DNA of 64,000 bases from Mikania micrantha (Eukaryota > Streptophyta > Magnoliopsida > Asterales > Asteraceae): contig CM018688.1 in NCBI GenBank assembly GCA_009363875.1, positions 42,736,901 to 42,800,900 on the forward strand, written 5' to 3'. Both the position numbers and the translations under genes were made by a program. Below are positions 47,201 to 59,823 of the stretch, in pieces; within the stretch, counting starts at the first letter, position 1; each line of letters opens with the position of its first letter. The notes under the pieces are model-generated. The model did not search any database. It saw only the letters and a program-made list of their open reading frames with translations, and had not been told where the DNA came from.

Positions 47201-48850
47201 GGTGATGCATGTCGAAAGGCTACTCTGAGTGCTTATTGAAAGTGGACAAATTATTATCATCCTAGAGTAATGGTATCCTCATCAGTTTCTTTTGTAACCA
47301 TCATGTACGTCTTTTAAATACTCTATTCGTTTCTTTTACACTACCTCATACTAATAGTCTTCAAAAACTTCTTATATAACATTTATCTATTAGTAGCATT
47401 TGAAAGCACTACTCTTCGACTTTTCTTGGTGAGGTCGAAAGTTTCTTTAAATCTATTTATCTCTGAATTCTTATATTCCAAATCAGATACTCAGAAAGTT
47501 TGACAGATTCAAACAAGATGATGCCCTCCTCCCGAATGATGATTTTTCTTCGATTATTATTTTGAAAGACTTCGTAGGAAGTAGCAAATTGCTGTGTAAA
47601 GCACTTGAAATAATTCTGAGTAATATTCTGACACGAACAATGAGTCAATGTCTTTATGTACTTAACACAACTCGAGTCTAGTTGAAATCTAACCCATCTA
47701 TCCTTGTTAAATTGTTCCTTTGGAATTCCCTAATAACCTTATTCAGGGACCTTTCGTCAATCTCCCGAATTCATCCAGGAAGCAGATAGGCATCATTACA
47801 AGGAAATGAAGATAATATCCTCAGTCTGAAGACTTCTCGGCACAAGTCTTTCAATAAAATCCTTAGCTTCTTTTAGATTCACTATCGTAACCACAAAGGA
47901 TCCTATACTTTGCTAGTCTAGACTTATAGATCAATAACTTAATTTATATATAGCTAAGACACTAGTTAAATTCGTCATAAAACATGATTATGCCCTACTC
48001 ACAATTACATTGTCGATAGGATCTTAATTTCGTTTCTATCTTATCTAGAAATTATTGGTCACTCCTTGGCCCTTGATAATCTATATGATAGACTTCATCA
48101 CTTGAAATGGTTACTTTCACTCTATTGGTTTAGAAACCAGAGATATGTTCATAATCTAATAACTTTGTAGGCTCAGAGAAGAAATCATAAACCTATAGTA
48201 GAAAAGAAAGTAACCAAGAATACAAGTAAATTTACATTATATACAATATTGTGCCAAATGTCATAATTTTATTAATAACCAAGATGAGTCATTAAACGAA
48301 TAACATGTATGCTTGATTGCTGTGTTTCTGTTGTAAGAAACTTTATTCAGATACATAATTAAGGAACTATAAGCCTTGACACCTATTGGTTACATTTGGT
48401 ATAAGATTGAACATTATGTTTGGAAACAAGATCCAAGTGATCGGGCTTTGGAAACTATTGATGTATCGGATGCGTAATGAAACATGTGGGAATAATAGAA
48501 TGTAACTTGTTATCTTATGGAACACTTATAATGCGAATACATTTTATTTATATGAACTTTTAATTATGATAGCCTATGATCAATTTAACTTCAATACTTG
48601 TAGATTGTTACTTCTTGTTTGGATATACTGTTTATGATTATTGAAATCTTTATTAACATCTTATGCCATAATAAGTAAAAGTATATACATGTTTATTTTA
48701 AGGGTAGTCCCCTAGGATGAACTAAAGCATAGGGATACTTAGAAATGATAAACCATATTTAAGCTTTAAGAAAAGATGCACAAGAAATGCCTGCAACTAT
48801 TCAAACATGTGAAACCATAGTAACAGCTAATTCGAGGACGAAATTCATTT
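44269..48850 (+). other. Gypsy-5 internal region without recognisable genes
   Basis: 4.6 kb with only short chance frames. Near 46063-46130 a block (GTGGGCTGGCGGCTG... then GCCCTATATAAAAC) resembles the landmark found about 500 bases from the ends of the gypsy LTRs, so part of another LTR may be buried here; I could not define its borders. Just before the PPT, TTCGAGGACGAAATTCATTT matches the sequence that follows pol in coding chromoviruses, a vestige of a coding ancestor. Confidence 0.65.
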
Positions 48851-48851
48851 A

Positions 48852-48862
48852 AGTTGGGGAGA
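48852..48862 (+). other. Polypurine tract of gypsy-5
   Basis: AGTTGGGGAGA immediately before the 3' LTR start. Confidence 0.8.
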
Positions 48863-48863
48863 C

Positions 48864-50144
48864 TGTAACAACTGTGAAAAATCCCCTAAACTTAAACATA
48901 CAATTATAAATTAAATACTCGGGCCCATTAAAGCCCAATAAAGAAACTTAGGCCCAATTAGGCCCGCTAAAGAATTTACCTACAACAAAGTTCAAATATT
49001 TAATATTAAACTCGAATAAGGTTAATAAACTCGGTTTGATAAACGTGTGTAGATAACAAACCAGGTTGAACAATTTGTTACCAGTATATGTATAATGGTA
49101 ATTGAGATACGAAATTAAATAGATACATTTATTTGATGATGATATTATTGATAATAAATATAAAAGATAACCAATCCATATAAATTAAGGCGAGACATGT
49201 AAATAAATGAGATAAAAATTGTACTTAACGTGAGAATAACTGACATTACCTGATTTAAACATGTTGACTCTCGAACTGAACAGAAAAACGTCAATAAATA
49301 CGTATTTGCAAATAATAGCAATATTAGAACATAAGAATTCTATTCTGAGGGCGAAAACATTAAACAGTTAAATACGTCGTAAACACGATATATTAACACG
49401 TTTCAACGTAATTAAATAATTTAATTAATTATAACGAACGAAATAAACTTTTAATAATATTTTTAGGTAATTTTGGTTATAAAAGAAGCTTCCGAATCAA
49501 AATAATAAACGAAAACGAAATACGATCGCGAGACGGGTCTAGTACGCGTTTAAACCCTAGATTTAACCCTAAGTATAAAAGGAGCTCATTCCTTGTTCCA
49601 CTCATTTTTCACCAGCCGCACACCACACCTTTTGTGTGTGTGCTCAGCCGTTCAAAGAAACCGAGAGAAGAGAGAGAGACGAGCGACGGAGATAGGGAGG
49701 AGCCGCGGCGGCGCGCGGAGCTAGAAACGGTTACACCTCTAGACTAAACCCTTCGCCCTCTTCATCTTGTCTTCTACATCATGCGAACAATGACTCGAAA
49801 TAGGTCAAAACGGAGGAGAGGAGTCAGGATGGCTAGGTGTAACCCTCATCGCCGGCGGCTAAGACGGAAGTCCTGTTCTAGCCGGTTGCGGGGTTATCAG
49901 ATGGTGGAACGAGACCAGAAGGGCCACTTCAGCGGCTTTGTAGTGGCTCAAGATGTCCGGCACCTCTCTTCTCAACTGCTATCCTACGGTAACAAACCAA
50001 TCTCCCCAGCTCCGATTTATACCTGTACGCGGTTGTTCTTGACATGCATGTTAATTGGTGAGGTTCCCGGCTCTAAATGGTTATGTTGGGGGTGGTCCAG
50101 TGACTGAAATGAATTTTCGTGGTTAGTAGATTGTCGAAGATGGT
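48864..50144 (+). repeat. Gypsy-5 3' LTR, interrupted by copia-3
   Basis: Matches 40021-41310 with few substitutions but numerous one- and few-base indels, mostly between 49670 and 50140 (GC-rich part). TATAAAAG at 49574-49581. Copia-3 begins after ATGGT (50140-50144), the expected left target duplication. The remainder of the LTR lies beyond the window. Confidence 0.9.
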
Positions 50145-50789
50145 TGTTGATGCATGTTTATTGTCCCTAGTTCAGTTTTGTAACTCTTATCATGTAAATG
50201 TTCAAAGTATTAATGGAAGTTGTCTTTATATCTATTTCATAATGTTTATTTCTATTGATTATTGTCTATTAATGTTTATCTAGTTGTTTGATTTGATTAT
50301 AAACTGTTTGAGTATGAAGTACTCTCATTCGGCCGAATGACTCTAGAATGAAGTCATTCGGCGAATGAAGGTTATAGCGAATGTCTGAGTTCCGAATGAG
50401 TCATTCGCCGAATGACTCATTCGAATGTCTGCTCATTCGAGCTTGGTCATTCGCCGAATGAGCTGCTTCGGCCACTCATTCGGCCGAATGACTACAGCCT
50501 ATATATAGATGTTCAAATCATTTCAAACCTAACTTTCCAGAGCCCTCCTTCTTCCCTAGCACTCCAGTGTCAAAACCTTGAAGATTTGAGAGGTTCTTGT
50601 GCTTCCAAGTTCGATTCTCAACCCGTGGTGTTCGATCGTTGCTTCCAAGTTGTTCCTACAGCCTCGGATCACCACGGTTTCTGTTGGTTTCGTTTGGAAA
50701 ACCTGGAATAGGATTCCGCACTATCCCAGAGGTTGTCGAGTAGTTTTTCATTGGATTCGGATTGTTTCCGAGCTCCGATCGGTCCAACA
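50145..50789 (+). repeat. Copia-3 5' LTR (645 bp)
   Basis: Starts TGTTGATGCATG, ends GGTCCAACA. U3 has palindromes CATTCGGCCGAATG, CATTCGGCGAATG and CATTCGCCGAATG in 50325-50490, directly followed by CTATATATAG at 50499-50508. The homologous layout is in the copia-1 LTR. Confidence 0.93.
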
Positions 50790-50792
50790 AAG

Positions 50793-50805
50793 TGGTATCA
50801 GAGCT
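50793..50805 (+). other. Primer-binding site of copia-3
   Basis: TGGTATCAGAGCT three bases after the LTR, complementary to initiator Met-tRNA 3' end. Confidence 0.85.
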
Positions 50806-51067
50806 TTGGCTCTTGATTCTACTCGATTTCCACTCAAAATCAACAGATCTGAGATTCCCAAAACCCTGATTTTCGTAACTTCCAAAAACCCTAAGTTTCT
50901 TGCTTCCAAAGTCACTATTTCATTGAGATTTTAAGTGTTTTTGTGGTTCATTTGATCTAGTTTCTTCCCAATTGGTTAATAATCATGTCTTGAAGTTCTG
51001 TGCAAAATTTGGTGGTTAGATCTGGTCAAAATCGAAAGATATCGCGATTTTCGTTGTAAAAAAACCC

Positions 51068-51380
51068 AGATCGCCGAATGACTCTGGCGGCCGAATAAGA
51101 TCAGCCGAATAGCCTCCCATTCGCCGAATAGCTCTCATTCGGCGAATAGCTCCTTCGACACTTTCATTCGGCGAATAGCTCCTTCGCATTCTCATTCGCC
51201 GAATAAGCCTCATTCTCAATACTCATTCGGCGAAAGACTTCATTCGACTTGCCATTCGCCGAATAGGTCATTCGACTTACCCATTCGCCAGTTCTCATAC
51301 TCAGTCTCTCATTTGCCAGTTTCCACACATTCGGCCCCCGACATTCGCCAGTTTAGCACTCATTCGCCAGTTGCTTCTGA
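51068..51380 (+). repeat. CATTCG/CGAATA palindrome cluster in gag leader
   Basis: More than 15 half-sites and near-palindromes (CATTCGCCGAATAG, CATTCGGCGAATAG) within the 600-base leader, ending about 50 bases before the gag ATG. The same motif class is in the U3 and in the extra-ORF leader of this element. Confidence 0.88.
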
Positions 51381-51417
51381 AATTTTCTAAGTGTTGAATC
51401 TTATTACTTCTGATCAA

Positions 51418-54336
51418 ATGGAGGATTTAGCTCTCATGGCTAACCAAAACCATCGCATTCAGACTCTCTTGTTGACAGAGAATGAGACAGGGAACTCAAA
51501 CAAAGCTCCTAAGTTGTTGAATTTAGATGATTACCCTCACTGGAAATATAGATTTGAGATCCACATCAATGGGGTGGATACAAATCTGTGGATGATGATT
51601 GAAGGAGGTTATCTGCGGCCTCTGAATGAAGATGGAACTCCTATGCTAGTCACACGGATGACTGAGCCCCAGAGGAAGCTGTATGATTATGAGAAGAAAG
51701 CCTATGCTATTTTGTCACAGTCCATTGCCACTGATATCTTCCATCAGTTTAGACAGTTTCCTTCGGCTAAGCTTCTGTGGGATGCATTGCAGCAAAGATA
51801 TGAGGGTAATGATGCTTTGAAGAGCATTAAGTCTAAAGCTTTGAAAAAGGAATTCAACAGCTTTATGTATGTGGGAAATGAGTCCCTTGATGAGTTGATT
51901 GCAAGGTTTTATCATCTGTTGAGTGAGCTGTTCAACCACGAGGTCAAAACCACAACTCAAGAGAAGATTCAATGTTTGGCAGATGCACTACCTCCAAAAT
52001 GGGAGTCCTTCTTGATGGTACTCAAGCAAAATCAGATGATGGCTCATATGGACATCAATGATTTCATTCAGAAGCTAAAAGAGCAGGAGATAGAGAACAA
52101 ATGGAAGGCCAAGAGGGTTGCACAAGTTCAAGATCCTTCTCTATACTACTCCACTCCAACAGTTGATAAGTCTACAACTCATGCTCCTCTGAAAACTGCC
52201 TTTGTGTCTAAAGCTTCTGAAGCCCCATCTGCAGCTCAGATGCACTTTAGCCCATCTTCTTCATCGAGCTCACAACAAGAGCATCATCAGCCTACTGCAA
52301 GTCTGAAGACAGAGAACTTTGATAAAGTCACAGTTGAGATTGCTAAAGAGCACATGGGTCTTCTGTCAACATTGGTTAGTTCATATGATGGATTGGTTGC
52401 TGGTCAGATCGGCAATCCATATTTGACCAATGATGACTACTCTCAAATTGATCCTGATGATATGGAAAGAATTGACATCATGTGGGCATTGGCTAGTGCA
52501 GTCAGAAGAGCTAAGGAGTTTGTGAAGAGGACAGGAAAAGACATCAATCTAAACAAGGAGTCCAAGTTTGGATTTGATATGGCTTCTGTTACATGCTACA
52601 ACTGTGGTGAAAAGGGTCACTTTGCTAGACAATGCAAGCAGCCAAAGAAAGCTGGAAACAAGAACCCATTTCAGCATCAGAAGTCTGCCCATGCTAATTC
52701 TGAAAGGCGATTAGTTCCTATTGATTCTCCTACAACAGCTGGATCTTCATCTTCTGGTAGTAAAGCCTTGATGGTTCAACAAGATGAAGGTGTAAACTGG
52801 GACTTCAGATTTAATGCTGATAAGGAAGAATCAAGAGAAAGCATGTGTGGCAGAGATTCAGAATTCTGATGATATTGATGAAGAAAGCAGTCAGGAAGAT
52901 GTGTTGGTGATTGATGACAAGACATCAAGTTCAGAATCAGAAAATTTGACGGATTCTGACACTCAAGAATCTGATGGAGAAGCTGATGACTCTTCAACTC
53001 AATTTGCCTTGATGGCAAACTCTTCTGCTTCTACAGATTCTTCTGAGCAGGTATACACTGATTGTTCATCTTCTCAATCTGATTGTTTCAATTGTGTTGA
53101 TCTTAGGAGCAAGGTCCTTGCTTACCAGAAGCATAACAGTGATCTGATGACCGATCTTGACTTGTGCATTGAAGCAAACAAAGTTTTAAAATCTAATGAA
53201 AAGGATTTTCAAAATAAAATTGATCTTTTAAATAGACAATGCATGAGGCCGAGATCGCTGTTCTGAACAAGCAAGATGCTATTACTTCTTATCTCAATAC
53301 CATAAATGAGATTAAGAAGAAATTAGCATTAGTTGAGTGTGATTATGAGACTTTGGGACAGAAGCTCAAGAGCTATGAGAGCTCCTCTTATATCATTGAG
53401 CATATGATCAGTAGGGGTACTGATCAGGGGAAGGAAAAGGTTAATTATCAAAAATGTCCTCCACCAATCCTAAATGCCTTTGTCAACACTCCAAATGACA
53501 AAGACGTAAAGGATTTTCAAGTTACTACTCCATTAGTAGTTGATCCAGTTAGTCTGAGTGAAAATCAGAGTTCATCTCAGACTAAGGATTCAAGGGTGGA
53601 TGGAATCGTGGAAGATTGGGTTTCTGATTCCGAGGATGAATCAGAGTATTCATCAAAGCAGAGTACTCCTCGGAATCAAATTACTAGTGTCATGAAAGGT
53701 GACCCAATCTCCAAATCAAAGATTTACAAGGAACTATGCTTTGTTAAAGCTTCACAGGAGTCTGAAGCTAATTGTGCTACCAAATCAGCTCAGTTTGGTA
53801 ACAAAGGAAGGAAGGGTTTGGGTTTCGAGCAAGATTGTCAAAAATCAAATGTTTTTAAATCAACTAAAAAGTCATTTTCTGATTTAAAACATTTTCATAA
53901 AAAAGGTGTTAAAGTCTGTTTTGAGTGTGGTGAACCAGGGCACATTGTGAGGTTTTGCCCTCAGTTGATCAGACCTAAGGTTGTCCCTTTCATAACCTTA
54001 AAGTCTGCTTTACCAAAACCTAGCAAATCTGTGTCTAAATCTTTTCAGTCAAAATCTTCATTTCACACTCAGCCTAAGGGTTCAGACAAGGGTAAGGGAA
54101 AGTTGGAAACATTGGTGGTTCCAAATGAGATTAATGTTAACCAATCAAAACAATCATCCATTTATCTGAAAACCTCTTTTGATAAAAATGCAATTTGGAA
54201 AGTTAAATCATCTGAGGTGTCTGTTCCACAAATTTCAGATAAACCTATTCCTAAGGGAAAATGGATCGATGTTTGGATCCGAGACTCAATGGGTCAACCC
54301 AAGACCGTAAAGGCTTGGGTTCCCAATGTAAACTGA
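51418..54336 (+). pseudogene. Copia-3 gag with two zinc knuckles (frame broken)
   Basis: The first ATG in the frame is 51418 (MEDLALMANQ). The N-terminal half has the copia gag (UBN2-like) pattern: WKYRFEIHINGVDTNLWMMI, LLWDALQQRYEGND, LIARFYHLLSELF, LADALPPKWESFL. CCHC knuckle CYNCGEKGHFARQC is at about 52595. One-base frame changes near 52845 and 53245 break the frame; beyond them lie a Ser/Asp-rich stretch, a coiled-coil-like stretch and a second knuckle CFECGEPGHIVRFC at about 53917. The frame ends with tandem stops TGA TAG at 54334-54339. Gag forms the particle and binds RNA. Confidence 0.88.
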
Positions 54337-54339
54337 TAG

Positions 54340-57300
54340 TCTCTTTATTGTGCAGGTTGCCCCAAAAGCTGGAGTAAACAGCAATTGGATCGTTGATAGT
54401 GGGGCTTCCAGACACATGACTGGTGATATTTCTTTGCTCACCAATGTGAACTCAGTTCGAGGTGGCTATGTAGCTTTTGCTGGAGACAAGGGTGGTTTTA
54501 TTACAGGAGAGGGAATCTTGACAAATGGACAGGTTTCGTTCGATAATGTCAGATATGTCAAACAGTTGGAAAACAACCTCCTGTCAGTCTCTCAGATTTG
54601 TGACAAAGAGTACAAGGTTCTGTTTGATGACTCAAAGTGTTATATTCTCAAGCAAGGTGTGCAGATACCTGAAGATTGGATTTTATGTCTGCTCCAAGAA
54701 AACAAGACTTGTATGTTCTCAATATGGCCACAGCTTCAACTACATCCTCCACAGCTTCATGTTTTATGACAAAGGCAACTGAAAAAGATTCAATCCTTTG
54801 GCATAAGAGGATGGGCCATTTGAGTTTACGCAAGATGAATCATCTGGTACACAACAGTTTGGTTGAGGGAGTTAGCTTGAAAAATTTTAAGCTGTCTGAT
54901 ATCTGTGTTTCATGCAAGAAAGGAAAGCAGTCTAAGCAGTCTCATAAGCTGAAAAAGTATCATTCAATCAATGTTCCTCTTGAGCTTCTCCACATGGATT
55001 TGTTTGGTCCAGTAAATCGGAAGAGTATAGCTGGAGATCAATACTGCCTGGTTATCACTGATGAATACTCCAGATACTCTTGGGTCTTCTTTTTGAAGGA
55101 GAAATCAGAAACGTTTGATTGCATTCAAGTTTTGGTTACCAAACTTGAATCGCTCTATAAGCTCAAGATTCGTCAGTTTCGAACTGATAATGGAACCGAG
55201 TTCAAAAATCACAATATGGAGAATTTTGTAATGCAAGAGGCATTGTACAACAGTTTAGTGCTCCATATGTTCCACAGATGAATGGCGTTGCTGAACGCAA
55301 GAATAGGACATTGATTGAGGCTGCTAGAACTATGCTTGCTGATTCTTCTCTACCGGTTCAATTTTGGAATGAAGCTGTTGCCAATGCTTGTTACACATTG
55401 AACCGGGTTCTTATTGTGAAGAGACATGGGAAGACTTGCTTTGAACTGCTCCATAACCGAAAGCCAAATCTTAAGTATCTAGAACCATTTGGTGCTCCAT
55501 GCACCATGCTTAAGAAACATGAGCAGGGCAAGTTCAATGAAAAGGTGGAAGAAGGGTACTTTCTTGGGTACAGCACTCCAAATAAGCGAGTTTACAACAT
55601 TGCAACTCATAATGTGGAGGAGTGGTACCATGTGGATGTTCAGAAGTATACAATGCCCCCACCTGGAAAAGGGCCAGATTGGATGTTTGACTATTCCAGT
55701 CTTTTGACTCATTCAATATGCCCCCCATGTACTCAGATGAAGATGTAGCTGTTCAGATGTTGTATGATGTGCAGAATGCACCCGATGCTACTTTTCAACC
55801 TACATCTACATCTGGTCCCTCTACACAGGTAAATGATGACAGCTCAGACACAGATGACAATCCCCCAGCTGCTCCTGAACCAGTTGTTGATAATCTTGTA
55901 CCTGATCTTGAGGACTTGAATTTGAATAACTTAGATCCTGAGGTTGAGGTTCCTGCTCATCCTGTTGGAAGAATTAATCGAATTCATCCTCAAGACAACA
56001 TTATAGGGAGTCCGTTAGATGGAGTAAAGACTCGAAGTCAAATTTCTTCAGGTGGTCTTGCAGACATTCTTGATTTTGCAGATGTAAGCTTTTGTGCTCA
56101 TTCCTGCTTTATATCTCAAGTGGAACCGCGTACCGTCACTGAAGCCCTCAAAGAAGAATCATGGGTAGACGCCATGCAAGAGGAACTGTTGCAGTTCAAG
56201 AAGTTAGGGGTCTGGCAACTAGTTGATAAACCCAAAGGTGCAAAAGTCATTGGCACTAGATGGGTTCTTCGTTGCAAAAAGGATGATCACGGGATAATCG
56301 TGAGAAACAAGGCTCGTCTGGTGGTTCAAGGATTCAGACAGATAGAGGGATTGGATTATAATGAGGTGTTTGCTCCGGTCGCTCGACTAGAAGCCATTCG
56401 TATCTTTCTGGCTTATGCATCCTTCAAAAAGTTCAAGGTTTATCAAATGGATGTAAAGAGCGCGTTCCTTCACGGGGTTATCAGTGAAACAGTGTATGTC
56501 AATCAACCTCCCGGATTTGAAGATCCATTGCATCGTGATAAAGTCTACAAGCTAGACAAAGCGTTGTATGGATTGCATCAGGCTCCGAGAGCGTGGTACG
56601 AGACACTTTCCACTCACCTTTTGAACAACGGGTTCAGAAGAGGTGTCATTGACTGCACTTTATTCATCCGTGAGAAGGACAGTGATTTACTCTTGGTACA
56701 AGTGTATGTGGATGATATAATTTTTGGATCCACAAATGATAATCTGTGCAAGGAATTTGAGACAGTTATGAAAGAAAAATTTGAAATGAGTTCGATGGGA
56801 GAGATGAAGTTTTTCTTGGGTTTACAGGTGGATCAGTCTGAGGCAGGGATTTTTATTCATCAAACCAAATACGTTGGTGACATTCTGAGCCGGTTCAGTA
56901 TGTCTGATGCGAAGCCTGCTGGTACCCCACTGGCGATTAATCACGGGATTACTCCAGATGAAAAGGGGGAGTTAATTGATGCCACTCTGTATCGGGGAAT
57001 GATCGGATCTCTCATGTATCTCACTGCCTCTCGGCCAGATATCATGTTTGCCACTTGCTTGTGTGCACGTTATCAATCCAACCAAGAGTATCTCACCTGA
57101 TTGCTGTCAAAAGGATTATGCGTTATCTGAAGGGTACACCGGAACTTGATTATGGTACCCTAATGATGATAACTTTGATCTTACTGCATATAGTGATTCA
57201 GATTATGGTGGATGTAAAAGAGATTTCAAGTCAACATCTGCGGGATGTCAGTTCTTTGGAAACCGATTGGTCACCTGGCAGTGCAAGAAGCAGACGTCGG

Positions 57301-57676
57301 TGTCTACTTCAACCTGTGAAGCTGAATATATTGCTGCTGCAAGTTGCTGTTCTCAAATCATCTGGATTCAACAGCAACTCAGGGACTATGGGTTACATTT
57401 TTCTAACACTCCTATCTATGTTGATAACACTGCCGCCATAGCTGTCACTAAAAATCCAGTGCAGCACTCCAAACCAAACACATCGACATAAAATATCACT
57501 TCATACGTGATTGTTTTGAGAAGAAATTAATCGATGTTGTTAAAATTCACACCGATCACCAGAAAGCCGATCTTTTCACAAAAGCTTTTGATAAACCCAG
57601 ATTTTTATATCTGTTATCGGCTAATGGTGTTTTTCAAAAGGATGAAGTTCAATCCTCATCTGAGTCTAACAAATGA
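54340..57676 (+). pseudogene. Copia-3 pol: protease, integrase, RT, RNase H (frame broken)
   Basis: Domains in copia order. Protease: WIVDSGASRHMTGD near 54390. Integrase: zinc residues in HKRMGH and CVSCKKGK (54800-54925), then RTDNGTEFKN (about 55180) and NGVAERKNRTL (about 55280). RT: QMDVKSAFLHG (about 56446) and catalytic YVDDIIFG (about 56705). RNase H: CEAEYIAAASCC (about 57315) to DHQKADLFTKAF, stop TGA 57674. One-base frame changes near 54680, 55220, 55715, 57085, 57150 and 57470. All catalytic motifs checked are intact, so either the copy died very recently or the indels are sequence errors. Confidence 0.9.
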
Positions 57677-58160
57677 TCATCACTTTCATTAGATAGTTTT
57701 TTATTATTTTTAGTATTTTCATTTTATTTATCTTGTACAGTTCTCTTTTCTCAACAAAAACACAAAAGATTTTCTATTTTTAGGTTTTTAGGGGGAGATA
57801 TTCTAATTTGAAAAACCAAAAACAATAGAAAATTTGAAAAATCAAAAACAATAGAAAATTTGAAAAATCAAAACAATAGAAAAATTAAAAATGAAACAGT
57901 TCTGTTTAATGATATAGCACATTGATTTCATTATGTCATAGAAGCAGAAATGAATGCATGAGCTAAAATCATAAGGAAATGATGATGGGATGTACTGATA
58001 GGCTGACTATACAAAATAAATAAATGACTTATGAGAACTTAGAAAGTTTGACTTGTGGGATCCATTTTATTAAGGCTTTTGAGTGAAAAATGGTTCTTGA
58101 CTCAAATCAAGCATACACCTGTCATCATGAAATCAAATGAGGTTTCATTCAAAGAAAAAT

Positions 58161-58290
58161 CAAAGACAAGCTGGTATTAAGCTTGGTAAAGAAAAATCAA
58201 AGACAAGCTGGTATTAAGCTTGGTAAAGAAAAATCAAAGACAAGCTGGTATTAAGCTTGGTAAAGAAAATCTAATGCAAGCTGGTATTAA
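58161..58290 (+). repeat. 37-bp tandem repeat
   Basis: CAAAGACAAGCTGGTATTAA-type units begin at 58161, 58198 and 58235, with a fourth diverged unit to about 58290. Copia-1 has one unit (near 5811), so expansion is specific to this copy or sublineage. The unit contains an AAGCTGGTATTAAGCTT near-palindrome. Confidence 0.9.
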
Positions 58291-58929
58291 GCTTGAGAAA
58301 AACTTAAACAAATAAAGTTCGATTCCATACATGTGCCATATTGCTGGGACGGACCTAGCTGAAGCCATCCATGTGGATAGAACAAGAAAAATCCAAAAAG
58401 ATAATAAATGATTGAATCTTATTGAATTCATGATGACTGGTATTAAGATATGCTGAAATGAGTTATGAACTGATTTTGATCTTAATTGATGAAATGAATT
58501 GGAGAACATAGTCAGAAAATATGAGTGATCATTTAGTTTGTTTGAAGAGTTATGTATTGATCAGTTTAAAATTGGACAAATATATCAGTAATCGTGTCAA
58601 AATGAAATTGTGATTGAAGTGAAGCATTCATTAAAGGTTATATGATGTAATCAGAGATTTGTGTTATTTTATTAACGGGCTTTTCACAAAAATATGTGTT
58701 TACTTGTGTTTACTTGCTTTTAATTTATGTTTGTACAGTTGTTTGGTTGTTTCAGAAAAATACAAAAAGATTTTCTATTTTAAATTTATTTTAGATGATC
58801 ATTTGTAGATTCGGATGCCTGTCATATCTGAATCCTGAACCAACTAGACATATCTTCATAATTGGTTTTAAATTTTGGTGCACAAAATGTCAAATCTTTG
58901 AAATTTTGGAGTTTTGGAGAAGTCCATAT

Positions 58930-59250
58930 CTCATTCGTGCGAATGAGAGGCAGAATGGACTCATTCGGCCGAATGAGAATGAGTCATTCGACCAAATAAG
59001 CTTCTCAGAATGAACTTCATTCGACGAATGAAGAGTGTCGAATGTCTCATTCGACATTCTCATTCGGCGAATGAACATCACCGATTGACTCATTCGCCAC
59101 ATTCATTCGGCGAATGAAACAGAAACTTTGTGACCTTTCGCCTAGCTCATTCGGCGAATGAGTACACAGTATATAACTGTGTTTCGGCCGAATGAGAGTC
59201 ATTCGACCATTTCCTCTTTCGTGATATCAGATTAATCCTCATTCGGCGAA
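58930..59250 (+). promoter_or_regulatory. Palindrome cluster with TATA-like box upstream of copia-3 extra ORF
   Basis: Numerous CATTCGGCGAATG, CATTCGACGAATG and related palindromes surrounding GTATATAAC at 59169-59177. Aligned with copia-1 6555-6860. A second cluster (59565-59735) lies inside the predicted intron. Candidate promoter for a separate extra-ORF mRNA. Confidence 0.5.
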
Positions 59251-59330
59251 TCACACACAGTGCACTCCTACCTGATTTTCTTTGATTGATATGATCCTGC
59301 TTCTGATAATCTGTTTCTACTTCTTCTCAG

Positions 59331-59822
59331 GTATATGGAGATCAATTTTCAGCAATTCCATCCACGAAATCATGTCAAACAGATTAGCATTTAGGGTTTT
59401 TAGGGTTTTGAAATTCGCCCAACAAATAAACTGTTAAGATGGACCTTAAACCCAAAATGTCATGTATTAAAATTGCTAATCGGTCGTTTCTGAGGGTTGT
59501 TTAACAGGTTTTTGGGATTGATTTGAGATTTTGAACAAAGGGATTTTGAACTCAGTGATACTGCCGAATGTCGTCATTCGGCGAATGACTCATTCGGCGA
59601 ATGAACCTCATTCGACGAATGGATCATTCGGCGAATGACCAGTCATACTCAAGTTTCATTCGACGAATGAGAGTCATTCGACGAATGAGCCTCATTCGAC
59701 AGATAACTCATTCGGCGAATGGACTCATTCGGCATATCAGAAAAACAGTTAATCTGATTTTTTTTAATCTCATTGTTTGAGTGATGTCTTGTACTGACAT
59801 GTGTATTTCTTGTATTGTGCAG
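59331..59822 (+). other. Predicted intron in extra-ORF leader (copia-3)
   Basis: Donor CTTCTCAG/GTATATGG (59331) and acceptor TTGTATTGTGCAG/T (59822), one base before ATG 59824. 492 bases, T-rich, homologous to the copia-1 prediction at 6924-7358. Sequence-only prediction. Confidence 0.5.
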
Positions 59823-59823
59823 T

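Larger units (their letters stand above)
40021..50144 (+). mobile_element. Gypsy-5: LARD-like gypsy element with long LTRs and no recognisable genes
   Basis: 5' LTR 40021-44252, primer site 44256, internal 44253-48863, PPT 48852-48862, 3' LTR from 48864, cut by copia-3 at 50145. The LTR starts agree almost base for base, so insertion was recent. The internal region has no pol domain in any frame that I can recognise. A large retrotransposon derivative mobilised in trans by an autonomous gypsy is the simplest reading. Confidence 0.85.
57677..59823 (+). other. Copia-3 inter-ORF region
   Basis: Non-coding. Holds the internal purine tract AGGGGGAGAT (about 57788-57798), a 26-bp A-rich repeat (57805-57890), a 37-bp repeat (58161-58290), one copy of the GTGCCATATTGCT block (58326), and palindrome clusters (58930-59250 and 59565-59735). 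It ends with the acceptor-like TTGTATTGTGCAG at 59822. Confidence 0.85.
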
